From Tenacibaculum sp. Bg11-29 (GTDB taxonomy: Bacteria > Bacteroidota > Bacteroidia > Flavobacteriales > Flavobacteriaceae), in assembly GCF_002836595.1 (NCBI RefSeq), contig NZ_PJBB01000003.1:3347001-3411000 (forward strand): a stretch of 64,000 nt of DNA, given 5' to 3'. Under the pieces are notes generated by a model. That model did no database searches and was not told the origin of the DNA. It worked only from the letters and a program-made list of their open reading frames with translations. Below, one piece after another: positions 54,505 to 61,970 of this stretch (within the stretch, counting starts at the first letter, position 1; each line of letters starts with the position of its first letter). Both the position numbers and the translations under genes were made by a program.

Positions 54505-54526
54505 TGTATTTTTAGTTTGTGAAGAT

Positions 54527-54555
54527 TTTAGGTTATTAAAAATCTTTAGGTTATT
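54527..54555 (+). promoter_or_regulatory. Direct repeats upstream of the 949-residue gene
   Basis: TTTAGGTTATT occurs at 54527-54537 and again at 54545-54555, 18 bp apart and 23-51 bp before the start at 54504. Two direct repeats are the layout of LytTR-type operators, and TAGGTTATT fits 7 of 9 positions of the general AlgR/AgrA-type repeat as I remember it. Confidence 0.35.
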
Positions 54556-54688
54556 TCATAGAAAATATGAGAACTATTATCTCAATAAATAATCTCAAGT
54601 ATAGGTACATAAAACACCTATAAGAATATTTATTTTTTAAATCAAGGGAAAAATTTAAGTAATTACTACCTATCTATATCTCCTGTTA

Positions 54689-55303
54689 TTAAATTACAGG
54701 AACTAATTCAAATTTATAAGGAGTGGCATTTACACCTATACCTCCACCAGTCATAACTAAATTAGCGCGAGTAATTCCATGAAGAGAAATTTTAGTAAAG
54801 GGAGCACTTAAAATAGCTGAGTTCATCGCTAATCCTTCTTCTGCTTTAGAACTAACACCTATATAAATATAAGGTTGAAACTCAAAAGCAGCTTTTTCTT
54901 TAGGAGATACACCAGTTTTACTAGCTATTAATTTGCCTCCTCTATAAATTTGAGTATCTATTGCCCCTTTTGTTAGGTTATTTTTAATTTCTACTTCATT
55001 TGTACTAGCTGCATTAACAGTAGATAATTGAAGTGTATTTCCTGAATCGGAATAGTTAACTTCCCATTTTTGACCATTTGTCGCTAATTTTAAATCAGAA
55101 ACGTTTCCATAAGAATCTTTTGCTCCAGCATAAAAATCCATAGGATACACAAATTTATGTTTCCAATCATAACCACAGTTTTTTATAACATGCCAAGCCA
55201 CAACTGTTTCTGCATAATTAGGTATTGCATTTTTTTGAAAAATAACGACGCTAGAGTTGTTTTTATCAAATGATTTATTAATAAATGTTATTTCAATATC
55301 CAT
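54689..55303 (-). CDS. Island beta-rich protein, paralogue A
   Basis: 204 residues, no signal peptide or transmembrane segment. Roughly 60% identical by eye to the product of 55566-56177 along its whole length. Conserved between the two are MDIEITFIN, VVIFQKN, AWxVIKNCG, DSYGNxSD, NGQKW, ASKTGVSPxEKA, PYIYxGV and NLVMTGGGxGxNATP. The pattern suggests a beta-sandwich with one conserved Cys (NCG). I recall related ~200-residue proteins in other bacteria but no named function. It precedes the 949-residue gene by 184 bp on the same strand. Confidence 0.75.
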   Translation of the reverse strand: MDIEITFINKSFDKNNSSVVIFQKNAIPNYAETVVAWHVIKNCGYDWKHKFVYPMDFYAGAKDSYGNVSDLKLATNGQKWEVNYSDSGNTLQLSTVNAASTNEVEIKNNLTKGAIDTQIYRGGKLIASKTGVSPKEKAAFEFQPYIYIGVSSKAEEGLAMNSAILSAPFTKISLHGITRANLVMTGGGIGVNATPYKFELVPVI

Positions 55304-55510
55304 TGTACTATTTATTTAAAAGTTTATATACTTAATTATTAAATTAACACCTATTTATCTTTGAAAATGTTCTTATAATATTCATTAATTTTCTCCTTAC
55401 AAAGGCAAAAAAAGCTAAGTATATTGTAGTAATGATTTCACAACTTTAATTTAATTTTTAAGAAGAAAAGAAACCATTTTACTCTAGTTTTTTGAAGTTA
55501 AATGATAATA

Positions 55511-55546
55511 AGAAAAGGGAAAGGAAATTCTTTCCCTTTTCTATTT
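55511..55546 (-). terminator. Terminator after paralogue B
   Basis: Perfect 13-bp stem AGAAAAGGGAAAG / CTTTCCCTTTTCT with a 6-base loop, 23 bp after the minus-strand stop at 55566. The arms themselves supply the T-rich tail. Confidence 0.8.
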
Positions 55547-55565
55547 TTAATAATTAAATTGATTA

Positions 55566-56177
55566 TTATGTAGGTACTAAATCAAATTTAAAAGGAGTTG
55601 CATTTGCTCCTGTACCTCCGCCTGTCATAACTAAATTAGCTGTAGTTAATCCTAGTAAAGAGAATTTTTGATTAATATCACTTAAAATAGCTGAGTTTAT
55701 AACCTCTCCTTCTTCTACTTGTGCATTTACACCTACATAAATGTAAGGCTTAAATTCAAACACTGCTTTTTCACTAGGAGAAACACCTGTTTTAGAAGCT
55801 AAAAGGCTACCTGCTTTATAAATACGAGCATCAATAGAACTTGTTGGAAGTGTATTTTTTACTTCAACTTCGTTTTGACTAGAGGCACTCTCTGAATCTA
55901 AATTAAGTACATCTCCTGAGTTTGATCTAATTACATCCCATTTTTGGCCGTTTACAGCATCCTGTTGATCTGATATGTTTCCATAAGAATCTGAAGCTGC
56001 CACTTGAAAATTCATTGGGTATGTAAACTGATGTGTCCAATTACGTCCACAATTTTTAATTACTTTCCACGCAATTGCTGTTGAATCAAAGTTAGTTGCT
56101 ACATTTTTTTGAAAAATAACAATGTCTGAGTTATTTGAGTCGTTTGAATTGTTGATAAATGTGATTTCGATATCCAT
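55566..56177 (-). CDS. Island beta-rich protein, paralogue B
   Basis: 203 residues, no signal peptide. Tandem paralogue of the 54689-55303 product with the same start (MDIEITFIN) and end (ATPxKFxLVP). Differences concentrate in residues 26-40, 55-75 and 85-115, as expected for surface loops. A strong terminator follows it, so each paralogue may be its own transcription unit, allowing separate control. Function unknown. Confidence 0.75.
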   Translation of the reverse strand: MDIEITFINNSNDSNNSDIVIFQKNVATNFDSTAIAWKVIKNCGRNWTHQFTYPMNFQVAASDSYGNISDQQDAVNGQKWDVIRSNSGDVLNLDSESASSQNEVEVKNTLPTSSIDARIYKAGSLLASKTGVSPSEKAVFEFKPYIYVGVNAQVEEGEVINSAILSDINQKFSLLGLTTANLVMTGGGTGANATPFKFDLVPT

Positions 56178-56286
56178 TTTATATTAAGTTTGGTTAGTGT
56201 CTGATCTTTAAAAAGGAGCCAGAGCTTGTCCTTATTTTATTATTAACTTGTTTTGTATTTTTAGTAGTTATAAATACACAGGGTAT

Positions 56287-56772
56287 TTATATTAAGCTTC
56301 GACAAGCCATATAGTTAAAATCTAAATATTTAACTCCTTCTTTTTCTAATTTATCAATAACAGATCTTAAGGTTACTATTCCACTTGATCCTTTAATCAT
56401 TAAACAATCATGTAGTACATTATAATCTTCTTTAGCTTTTACCGCAGATTGAGTTGCTGCTTCAAACCAATCTCTAGGATATTCTGAAAGTTTATAATTC
56501 CAAGTTGAACTACCTGCTCCAACAATGGAAATAGCCTCATTAATTGGATTTTCTGATTCAATAATACGATTGCACTTTCCTTCTATTATACTCTCTCCAT
56601 GAGCTCCATAAAAGTACATATTAGGTTTACCACTTCCATAATCAGGAATATTAAACATTCCATCTTGATCATCATATCCTCCATGAGAACAAATAAACAC
56701 ACTTGTTGCATAATGATTCCCTGATGCTCTCCACACAACAAAGTCACCAAAGTCAATAATTTGATTAGGCAT
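56287..56772 (-). CDS. Small protein with caspase-like His-Gly/Cys arrangement (Stv-like candidate)
   Basis: 161 residues, no signal peptide. A hydrophobic strand leads into SHGG (VFICSHGGY, His30-Gly31), and near the C-terminus another strand leads into a Cys (YLDFNYMACRS, Cys157), three residues before the ACRSLI end. A strand followed by His-Gly, and a later strand followed by x-x-Cys, is the catalytic layout of clan CD (caspase/gingipain-fold) cysteine peptidases, whose Cys motif is often ACR/DxC. It is also reminiscent of bacterial proteins annotated as putative adhesin Stv domain. I cannot separate the two; catalysis is inference. It lies 110 bp upstream of paralogue B, same strand. Confidence 0.65.
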   Translation of the reverse strand: MPNQIIDFGDFVVWRASGNHYATSVFICSHGGYDDQDGMFNIPDYGSGKPNMYFYGAHGESIIEGKCNRIIESENPINEAISIVGAGSSTWNYKLSEYPRDWFEAATQSAVKAKEDYNVLHDCLMIKGSSGIVTLRSVIDKLEKEGVKYLDFNYMACRSLI

Positions 56773-57129
56773 ATTTTTAAAGTTTAAATTAATTTAATTT
56801 TTGTTAATAGTTTTTATATACTATAACCTCTCACCAAACTTTTTCGTGAGCTTTTTCTTTAGATATTAATGATTATTTATTATTCAATCATAAAGGAATA
56901 AAAGTTCACTGATACACTATGAACATATTTTTATACTAAAGATGATTAAATTTCAAATGCACTAACGCAATAGCTTAGTATCGTTTTTATAAAATAGACA
57001 TATTGTATGCTAGGTACTTTCTTTGGGCTTTATGCATTTGAAATTTATTTCAACACTATTCTCCTAACTGCAGACTTAGAAACTAATGTGAATTTTTACG
57101 TATTACTACGTTTAGTTGTTTTTATTTTA
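56773..57129. other. 357-bp gap in the island
   Basis: No ORF or RNA gene seen. The only structure is the 99-bp inverted-repeat element at 56948-57046. Confidence 0.5.
56948..57046. repeat. 99-bp element with 14-bp perfect terminal inverted repeats (MITE-like)
   Basis: Left end AAATTTCAAATGCA (56948-56961) and right end TGCATTTGAAATTT (57033-57046) are exact inverted copies around a 71-bp core with no ORF. ATT flanks both sides (56945-56947, 57047-57049), a possible 3-bp target duplication. No transposase is near. It could alternatively be a long mRNA hairpin after the GH18-like gene. Confidence 0.5.
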
Positions 57130-57786
57130 TTAATTATTTTGACTCCATTGAATGTAGCCTTGTAGTGTAAGACCTAATCTGGCAAAATACTCTTGAGCAC
57201 TTTCATACATTGAAGCTTTTACAATACTAGGTACTATAGCTGCTTTGCAATTTTCATAGTCGTTCCATAGTACACCTTGTGAAGTATCATAGTCGTTTGC
57301 AGACTCTTGTCCTGTAGTATATAATTGAGGCGATATAATATCAATATTTTCATTTGAGAAGAAAGAATACATTAATTCTCTTGCATCAGAAATTCCATAA
57401 GGAGCAGAATGACTTACTGTAACAAGTACTTTTAATCCTTTATTCTTTGCTGCCTGAAAAGAAGCTGCAAAATAATTTTCTAAATTAGTGTCTCCTTCCT
57501 CCACATCATAAGCTATTCCATCATAACCTTCAAAATCTCCATTCTGTATAGATAAAGTTAAACTCTCTAATATATTTTGCGTGAATGCTCCTGCTGCATT
57601 TCCACCTCCAATAGAAATGTATTTTTCACCAGATAACTTATCTTTTTTACTAATACTATTATTTATAGCTTCTTGTGCATCAGAATAACCACTAAAGGCG
57701 ATACTTAATGTTGTTCCATCAGGTGATGGATTACTAGTTTCCCATGTCCAATTCCAATATCCAATATTTTCTATTCCAGAATTCAT
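57130..57786 (-). CDS. Compact GH18-fold (chitinase-like) protein without signal peptide
   Basis: 218 residues. The TIM-barrel strands of glycoside hydrolase family 18 can be followed: GYWNW (10-14), TLSIAFSGY, ISIGGG (58-62, the SxGG motif), YDGIAYDVEEGD (88-99), VLVTVSH, IISPQLYT and GYIQW. The active-site motif DGxDxDxE reads DGIAYDVE: the acid Glu96 and Asp94 are present but the first of the two central Asp is Ala92. It may be a slow hydrolase, an ENGase-like enzyme or a sugar-binding lectin. It starts at the first ATG and has no export signal. It is divergent from the LytTR regulator genes and the first of the island's minus genes. Confidence 0.75.
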   Translation of the reverse strand: MNSGIENIGYWNWTWETSNPSPDGTTLSIAFSGYSDAQEAINNSISKKDKLSGEKYISIGGGNAAGAFTQNILESLTLSIQNGDFEGYDGIAYDVEEGDTNLENYFAASFQAAKNKGLKVLVTVSHSAPYGISDARELMYSFFSNENIDIISPQLYTTGQESANDYDTSQGVLWNDYENCKAAIVPSIVKASMYESAQEYFARLGLTLQGYIQWSQNN

Positions 57787-57863
57787 AATACTTTGTGTTT
57801 TATTTGTTATTAATACTGCTAAATTAGCTTTGAAATTCTTTTTTTTATTGGCTAAATGACATG

Positions 57864-57890
57864 AGTGGTTAAATGATTGTCTTAAGTGGT
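57864..57890 (+). promoter_or_regulatory. Direct repeats in the divergent control region
   Basis: AGTGGT occurs at 57864-57869 and 57885-57890, exactly 21 bp (two helical turns) apart, in the 217-bp region between the GH18-like gene and the response regulator. The same region carries a perfect 7-bp hairpin (AGTTATT/AATAACT, 57932-57949). The spacing suits a dimeric LytTR-type regulator; the sequence match is only suggestive. Confidence 0.3.
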
Positions 57891-58003
57891 AGTTTAATAG
57901 ATATTAAGCTATAAATCAACCTCATTAATAAAGTTATTCTTCAATAACTATTAAGCTTACTAAAGAATAGATACCTAAAAACAACCCCCAAACCATACTA
58001 AAA

Positions 58004-58441
58004 ATGTCAAAAATTAGAGTATTAATTATAGAAGACGACCCCTTCGAATTAAATAAAATAAAACTGTCCTTAGAAAAATATAATTTTAAAATTGTGGGCA
58101 CCGCGACAAATTTAAAAGATGCCTTAGAAGTATATTATTCAATAAATGTAGATATTATTATTATTGATATTTTTCTAAACAATAAACCCGAAGGAATTAC
58201 TTTTGCCAAAACAATTATAAGTAAAAACGAAAAATTAAGACCTTTTCTATTTCTAACAAGTGCTATTTCTAAAACTATTTTTGAAACTGCCAAATTAACA
58301 AACCCATATAGCTATTTATTAAAACCCTTTAATGAATTAGAATTAAAATATTCTTTAGAATTGGCTATCGAGAACTTTACTGAAAGTATTAATATATTCA
58401 AAGAATCTTCTTCAAAATATTACAATAAAAGTTTTTATTAA
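58004..58441 (+). CDS. Response-regulator receiver domain, probably the first half of a frameshifted LytTR regulator
   Basis: 145 residues. Receiver fold with acidic pocket Glu10-Asp11-Asp12, phospho-acceptor Asp55 (IIIIDIFL), Thr84 and Lys106 (YLLKPF) all intact. The frame stops at 58439-58441 after ...SKYYNKSFY. In the +1 frame, the codons before the next gene read KVFIKNN and run without a stop into the LytTR domain. That is what a normal linker of a ~240-residue LytTR regulator looks like. No histidine kinase is adjacent. The gene is divergent from the island's first gene, so the pair may control the island. Either half might still be made separately. Confidence 0.85.
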   Translation: MSKIRVLIIEDDPFELNKIKLSLEKYNFKIVGTATNLKDALEVYYSINVDIIIIDIFLNNKPEGITFAKTIISKNEKLRPFLFLTSAISKTIFETAKLTNPYSYLLKPFNELELKYSLELAIENFTESINIFKESSSKYYNKSFY

Positions 58442-58448
58442 AAACAAC

Positions 58449-58742
58449 ATGCTTGTTAAAATAAATATAAAAGACATACTATATATTAAAGTAGAAGAAA
58501 GGTATTGTGATATAGTTACAGTAAAAGAAAATTTTACAGTCCAATTATCTTTAAAACAATTTTTATTGAAAATTCCATCATCTGATTTTATAAAGGTTCA
58601 TAGAAATTATATTATCAATTTCAATAAAATTGAAAAAGTTTTTTTATTAGATAATCTTATACTTTTAGAAGACAATACAAACATTACAATTAGCAGACAA
58701 TACAAACAAGAGCTTGTTAATAAGTATGAAGTTTTAAGTTAA
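58449..58742 (+). CDS. LytTR DNA-binding domain, probably the second half of the frameshifted regulator
   Basis: 97 residues from the ATG at 58449. The whole LytTR domain is present: LVKINIKDILYIKVEERYCDIV at the start, SLKQFLLKIPSSDFIKVHRNYIINFNKI in the middle and ITISRQYKQELVNKY at the end. It binds DNA as a dimer at direct repeats. Its first strand normally starts a few residues before this ATG, and those residues (VFIKNN) are encoded in frame just upstream, in the region overlapping the receiver's last codons. This supports a single ancestral gene of about 243 codons broken by one extra base, perhaps in the A4 or T5 run at 58427-58436. Confidence 0.85.
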   Translation: MLVKINIKDILYIKVEERYCDIVTVKENFTVQLSLKQFLLKIPSSDFIKVHRNYIINFNKIEKVFLLDNLILLEDNTNITISRQYKQELVNKYEVLS

Positions 58743-58800
58743 GTATCAACAAAAACTTAACTATGTTTTTCTATTTTAAAATTATGCAGACTTATTTTAC

Positions 58801-58863
58801 AATATATGCTATATCTTTTTACAAATAACACTTAACTCTCTTTCTAAAGTTATAGCATATATT
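58801..58863. repeat. 63-bp structure with 13-bp perfect inverted repeats
   Basis: AATATATGCTATA (58801-58813) and TATAGCATATATT (58851-58863) are exact inverted copies around a 37-bp core, in the convergent gap between the LytTR gene and the helicase gene. It may be a shared terminator-like hairpin or a small mobile remnant. Confidence 0.5.
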
Positions 58864-58900
58864 CAAACAATTTTTAACATAAAAAACATATAAGAAAAAA

Positions 58901-60328
58901 TTATTCTAAGAAACACTCATCTTTAAATCCTATTAAATATAATTTTTCTTGAGCTCTAGTAATTGCAGTGTACAACCAACGTAAATACTCTACACTTGGA
59001 CCATCTGGTAAATAAGGCTGTTCAATAAAAATAGTATTCCATTGCCCTCCTTGAGATTTATGACAAGTCATAGCATATGAAAATTTTACTTGAAGTGCAT
59101 TAAAGTATTTATTCTTTTTAACCCCCATAAACTGCTTATACTTCGATTTTTCATTTGAAAAATCTTCCCTTACAGCTTCATATAACTTATTAGATTCTTC
59201 ATACGTTAATGACGGACTTTCACTAGATAATGTATCTAATAACAATACTGTTTCAAAAGGATGCATATCAGGGTAATCAATCATTCTAACTTCAACTTCA
59301 GCAAATTTAAAACCATATAATTCTTTTATAGAATTAATACGCATTACTTCGCAAATATCACCATTAGCAATAAAACCAGCAGAAGAAGAATCTTTTAACC
59401 AAAAATAATTATTCTTTACAACCATAACGTAATCACCTGTAGAAATTTCATTCTCTTGTCCACGTATTGTTGTTCTAATCTGTTCGTTATATTGATTCGC
59501 TCTTTTGTTTGATCGTACAATAATAGCTGTATCTTCTACTCCAATATTTCCATCATAAGCAGTGGTAATTGCGTCTTGAATATCATAACCATCTTCTAAA
59601 CGAATAATATCAGGAAAATTTACATTAAATTGAAAATCGATAATATCATTTTGTATTAACAAACGTAAATCAGTCGCATTTGCTAAAATTCCTGAATCTT
59701 GTTGCTGACGTACTACTTCATCTAATTCAATTTCAGTAACATTTTTATTAAAATCAAAAGAAAGCCTATCTGCCTCTAAAGCAGGACTAATCGTTAATTT
59801 AACAGGTGGTAATTGCGCTGTATCACCTATAAAAACAATTTTGCAATTTTTACCTGAATATACATATGAAATTAAATCATCTAATAAAGAACCATTTTCA
59901 AACAGTTTTGAATTCTGTCGTGCATCAGATATCATTGAAGCCTCATCAATTATAAATATCGTATTTACATGTTTATTTGGCTGCATTACAAAGCTTACTC
60001 CCCCATTACCTTCCTTTTTAGGAAAATAAATTTTCTTATGTATTGTAAATGCTTGTTTTTTAGAATACACTGAAATAACTTTAGCTGCACGCCCTGTCGG
60101 TGCCAATAAAACAGCTTTTTTACCAGCTTTCCACAAATTATTAACGACTGTACTTATTATAGTTGTTTTACCTGTACCCGCATATCCTTTTAATAAAAAC
60201 AGTGCATCACTATTATCATCAAATATAAAATCGGTTAATTTATCTAATAACTCATTTTGCTTTTGAGTAGGCTGGTATGGAAATTTTTGAAGAATTTCTT
60301 TATAAAACTTAGGCGCTGATTCTATCAT
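58901..60328 (-). CDS. ATP-dependent RecD-like DNA helicase (superfamily 1B)
   Basis: 475 residues. Helicase motif I is GYAGTGKT (48-55), motif II IFIIDEASM, motif III VFIGDTAQLPPV, motif IV region IIVRSNKRANQYN, and the C-terminal UvrD_C_2 block TCHKSQGGQW...LYTAITRAQEKLYLIG. This is the short RecD2/Dda-like form with no N-terminal extension and no RecB/RecC partners in view, so a stand-alone role in replication or repair is likely. It has its own promoter box 16 bp upstream of the ATG. Confidence 0.92.
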   Translation of the reverse strand: MIESAPKFYKEILQKFPYQPTQKQNELLDKLTDFIFDDNSDALFLLKGYAGTGKTTIISTVVNNLWKAGKKAVLLAPTGRAAKVISVYSKKQAFTIHKKIYFPKKEGNGGVSFVMQPNKHVNTIFIIDEASMISDARQNSKLFENGSLLDDLISYVYSGKNCKIVFIGDTAQLPPVKLTISPALEADRLSFDFNKNVTEIELDEVVRQQQDSGILANATDLRLLIQNDIIDFQFNVNFPDIIRLEDGYDIQDAITTAYDGNIGVEDTAIIVRSNKRANQYNEQIRTTIRGQENEISTGDYVMVVKNNYFWLKDSSSAGFIANGDICEVMRINSIKELYGFKFAEVEVRMIDYPDMHPFETVLLLDTLSSESPSLTYEESNKLYEAVREDFSNEKSKYKQFMGVKKNKYFNALQVKFSYAMTCHKSQGGQWNTIFIEQPYLPDGPSVEYLRWLYTAITRAQEKLYLIGFKDECFLE

Positions 60329-60343
60329 ATTTCAAATAATTAA

Positions 60344-60351
60344 CAAAGATA
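60344..60351 (-). promoter_or_regulatory. Candidate -7 box for the RecD-like helicase gene
   Basis: On the minus strand TATCTTTG, an exact TAnnTTTG match, 16 bp before the ATG at 60328. Confidence 0.45.
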
Positions 60352-60394
60352 TACCTATTTATACAGAAAAATTTTCATGATTGAAAAAAAATTG

Positions 60395-60402
60395 TAGATT
60401 TG
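60395..60402 (+). promoter_or_regulatory. Candidate -7 box for the conserved membrane protein gene
   Basis: TAGATTTG matches TAnnTTTG exactly, 29 bp before the ATG at 60431. A TTG lies at 60381-60383, but only 11 bp away instead of about 20. Confidence 0.45.
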
Positions 60403-60430
60403 CGTATATCATATATTAAAAACAAAAAAA

Positions 60431-61165
60431 ATGAATTTATTATTAATGATTTTAGCGGCTGTAGTAGTTGCAATTCTTTTAGCAATACTAATTGTTAAGT
60501 TTATACCACTAAAAATGAGATGGTTAATATCTATCTTGCTTTTAGGAGCCACTGTATTTTTAGTATATAAAATTTACGGAGGGATTATGGAACCTATCCA
60601 TTTCGCTAAAGACAAACAAGTACGATATGCTAAGGTTATTAAGAATTTAAAATTAATTCGTGATGCTGAAGTTAAATATAAAGAGGTTTATAGAACGTAT
60701 ACGGATAACAAAGACTCTTTAATAAACTTTATTGAAAACGGTAAATTAGCATTAATTGAAACTAGTAATGTTGAAGAAAAAGTAGATAAAGGTGGTGGTA
60801 TTTTCGTTACCATTTCTAAAAAGAAAGTTGATACTACTGGTTTTGAACCTGTATCAAAATACTTTGAAGGTAAGGATTATAAAGGAATGTTTAGTGTTCC
60901 TGGTACTGACAAGCAATTCGAATTAGCTATAGATAAAGTAGAAAAAGTAGCTGGTTTATTAGTTCCTGTTTTTGAAGCTAAAGCTGATAAAACTTCTATT
61001 TTAAAAGGAATGAGTACTTCTTTAGTAAAACAAGAATTAGAAGCTTTAGAAACGGATCAAATTAAAGGTGCATTTGTTTCTGTAGGTTCTTTAATTGAAG
61101 TAACAACTGGTGGAAACTGGCCTCCTTCTTACGATAAAGCTCAAGCAATTGCTAAAAAAGAGTAA
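60431..61165 (+). CDS. Conserved membrane-anchored protein of unknown function
   Basis: 244 residues. Two N-terminal membrane helices (LLLMILAAVVVAILLAILIV and LISILLLGATVFLVYKI) are followed by a soluble domain from about residue 60. The block QVRYAKVIKNLKLIRDAEVKYKEV is pilin-like in style: a helix followed by YTDNKDSLINFI, as seen in pseudopilin-type proteins, but no prepilin cleavage site is present. It ends IEVTTGGNWPPSYDKAQ. Its end overlaps the start of the DUF3822 gene, followed by rsmD, an order that suggests one transcript. Confidence 0.75.
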   Translation: MNLLLMILAAVVVAILLAILIVKFIPLKMRWLISILLLGATVFLVYKIYGGIMEPIHFAKDKQVRYAKVIKNLKLIRDAEVKYKEVYRTYTDNKDSLINFIENGKLALIETSNVEEKVDKGGGIFVTISKKKVDTTGFEPVSKYFEGKDYKGMFSVPGTDKQFELAIDKVEKVAGLLVPVFEAKADKTSILKGMSTSLVKQELEALETDQIKGAFVSVGSLIEVTTGGNWPPSYDKAQAIAKKE

Positions 61166-61970
61166 AAAAATCAGCGTTATTGCGCAAAATAAAAATCTAT
61201 CCATCCAATTTAGTTTGGGTGGATTTTCTTTTTGTATCTCTAATTCTGATACAAAAGAAATAATCGTATTTACAGAGTATTTTTTTGAAAAAGAACTAGA
61301 CTCTCCTCAATTATTACTCCAAAAAATTATAACTATTTTTGGTGATGATAAAGATTTACAACAAGAATTTACGTCAATATTTGCTGTTCATCAAAATAAT
61401 TTATCTACACTCGTACCAAACGAATATTTTGACAGAAGTAATTTAGATGCTTATTTAAAATATACCATTAAAACATTAACAACAGATTTTATTACTTATG
61501 ATTCTTTAGAAACAATAAATGCGAGTACAGTATATATTCCTTATGTAAATATTAATAATTATTTGTTTCAGAACTTTGGAGAGTTTGAATTTAAACACCA
61601 TTCATCTATTTTAATAGACAAACTTTTAATTTTTTCAAAAGGAAATGCAGAATCACAATTTTATATTAATGTAGCTTCAAATCAATTAGATATTGTTGTA
61701 TGTAAACAAGATAGTTTAATTTTTTACAATTCATTTTCTTATACAACAAAAGAAGATTTTATTTATTATATTCTATTCACTGCCGAACAATTGCAAATGA
61801 ATCCGAATGAATTTCAATTAACTTTTATTGGAAATATTAACAAAGAATCTGAACTTTATACTATAACCTACAATTACATACGTAACATTTGTTTTTTTAA
61901 ACCTATCTTAAACTTTTTTACAGATAGTGAAGAGTTTTTAAATCATTCTAACTTTATTTTAGTATCCTAA
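61149..61970 (+). CDS. DUF3822 family protein (ASKHA-like fold)
   Basis: About 273 residues. The body (LSIQFSLGGFSFCISN; VYIPYVNINNYLFQNFGEFEFKHHSSILID; DIVVCKQDSLIFYNSFSYTTKEDFIYYILF) fits DUF3822, which has an actin/hexokinase-like fold. The start is uncertain because no ATG lies before the conserved region. TTG at 61149 (17-bp overlap with the previous gene) or GTG at 61110 (56-bp overlap) are the options, and I prefer the first. It overlaps rsmD by one base (TAATG), the usual Bacteroidetes arrangement. Function unknown. Confidence 0.8.
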   Translation: MLKKSKKISVIAQNKNLSIQFSLGGFSFCISNSDTKEIIVFTEYFFEKELDSPQLLLQKIITIFGDDKDLQQEFTSIFAVHQNNLSTLVPNEYFDRSNLDAYLKYTIKTLTTDFITYDSLETINASTVYIPYVNINNYLFQNFGEFEFKHHSSILIDKLLIFSKGNAESQFYINVASNQLDIVVCKQDSLIFYNSFSYTTKEDFIYYILFTAEQLQMNPNEFQLTFIGNINKESELYTITYNYIRNICFFKPILNFFTDSEEFLNHSNFILVS

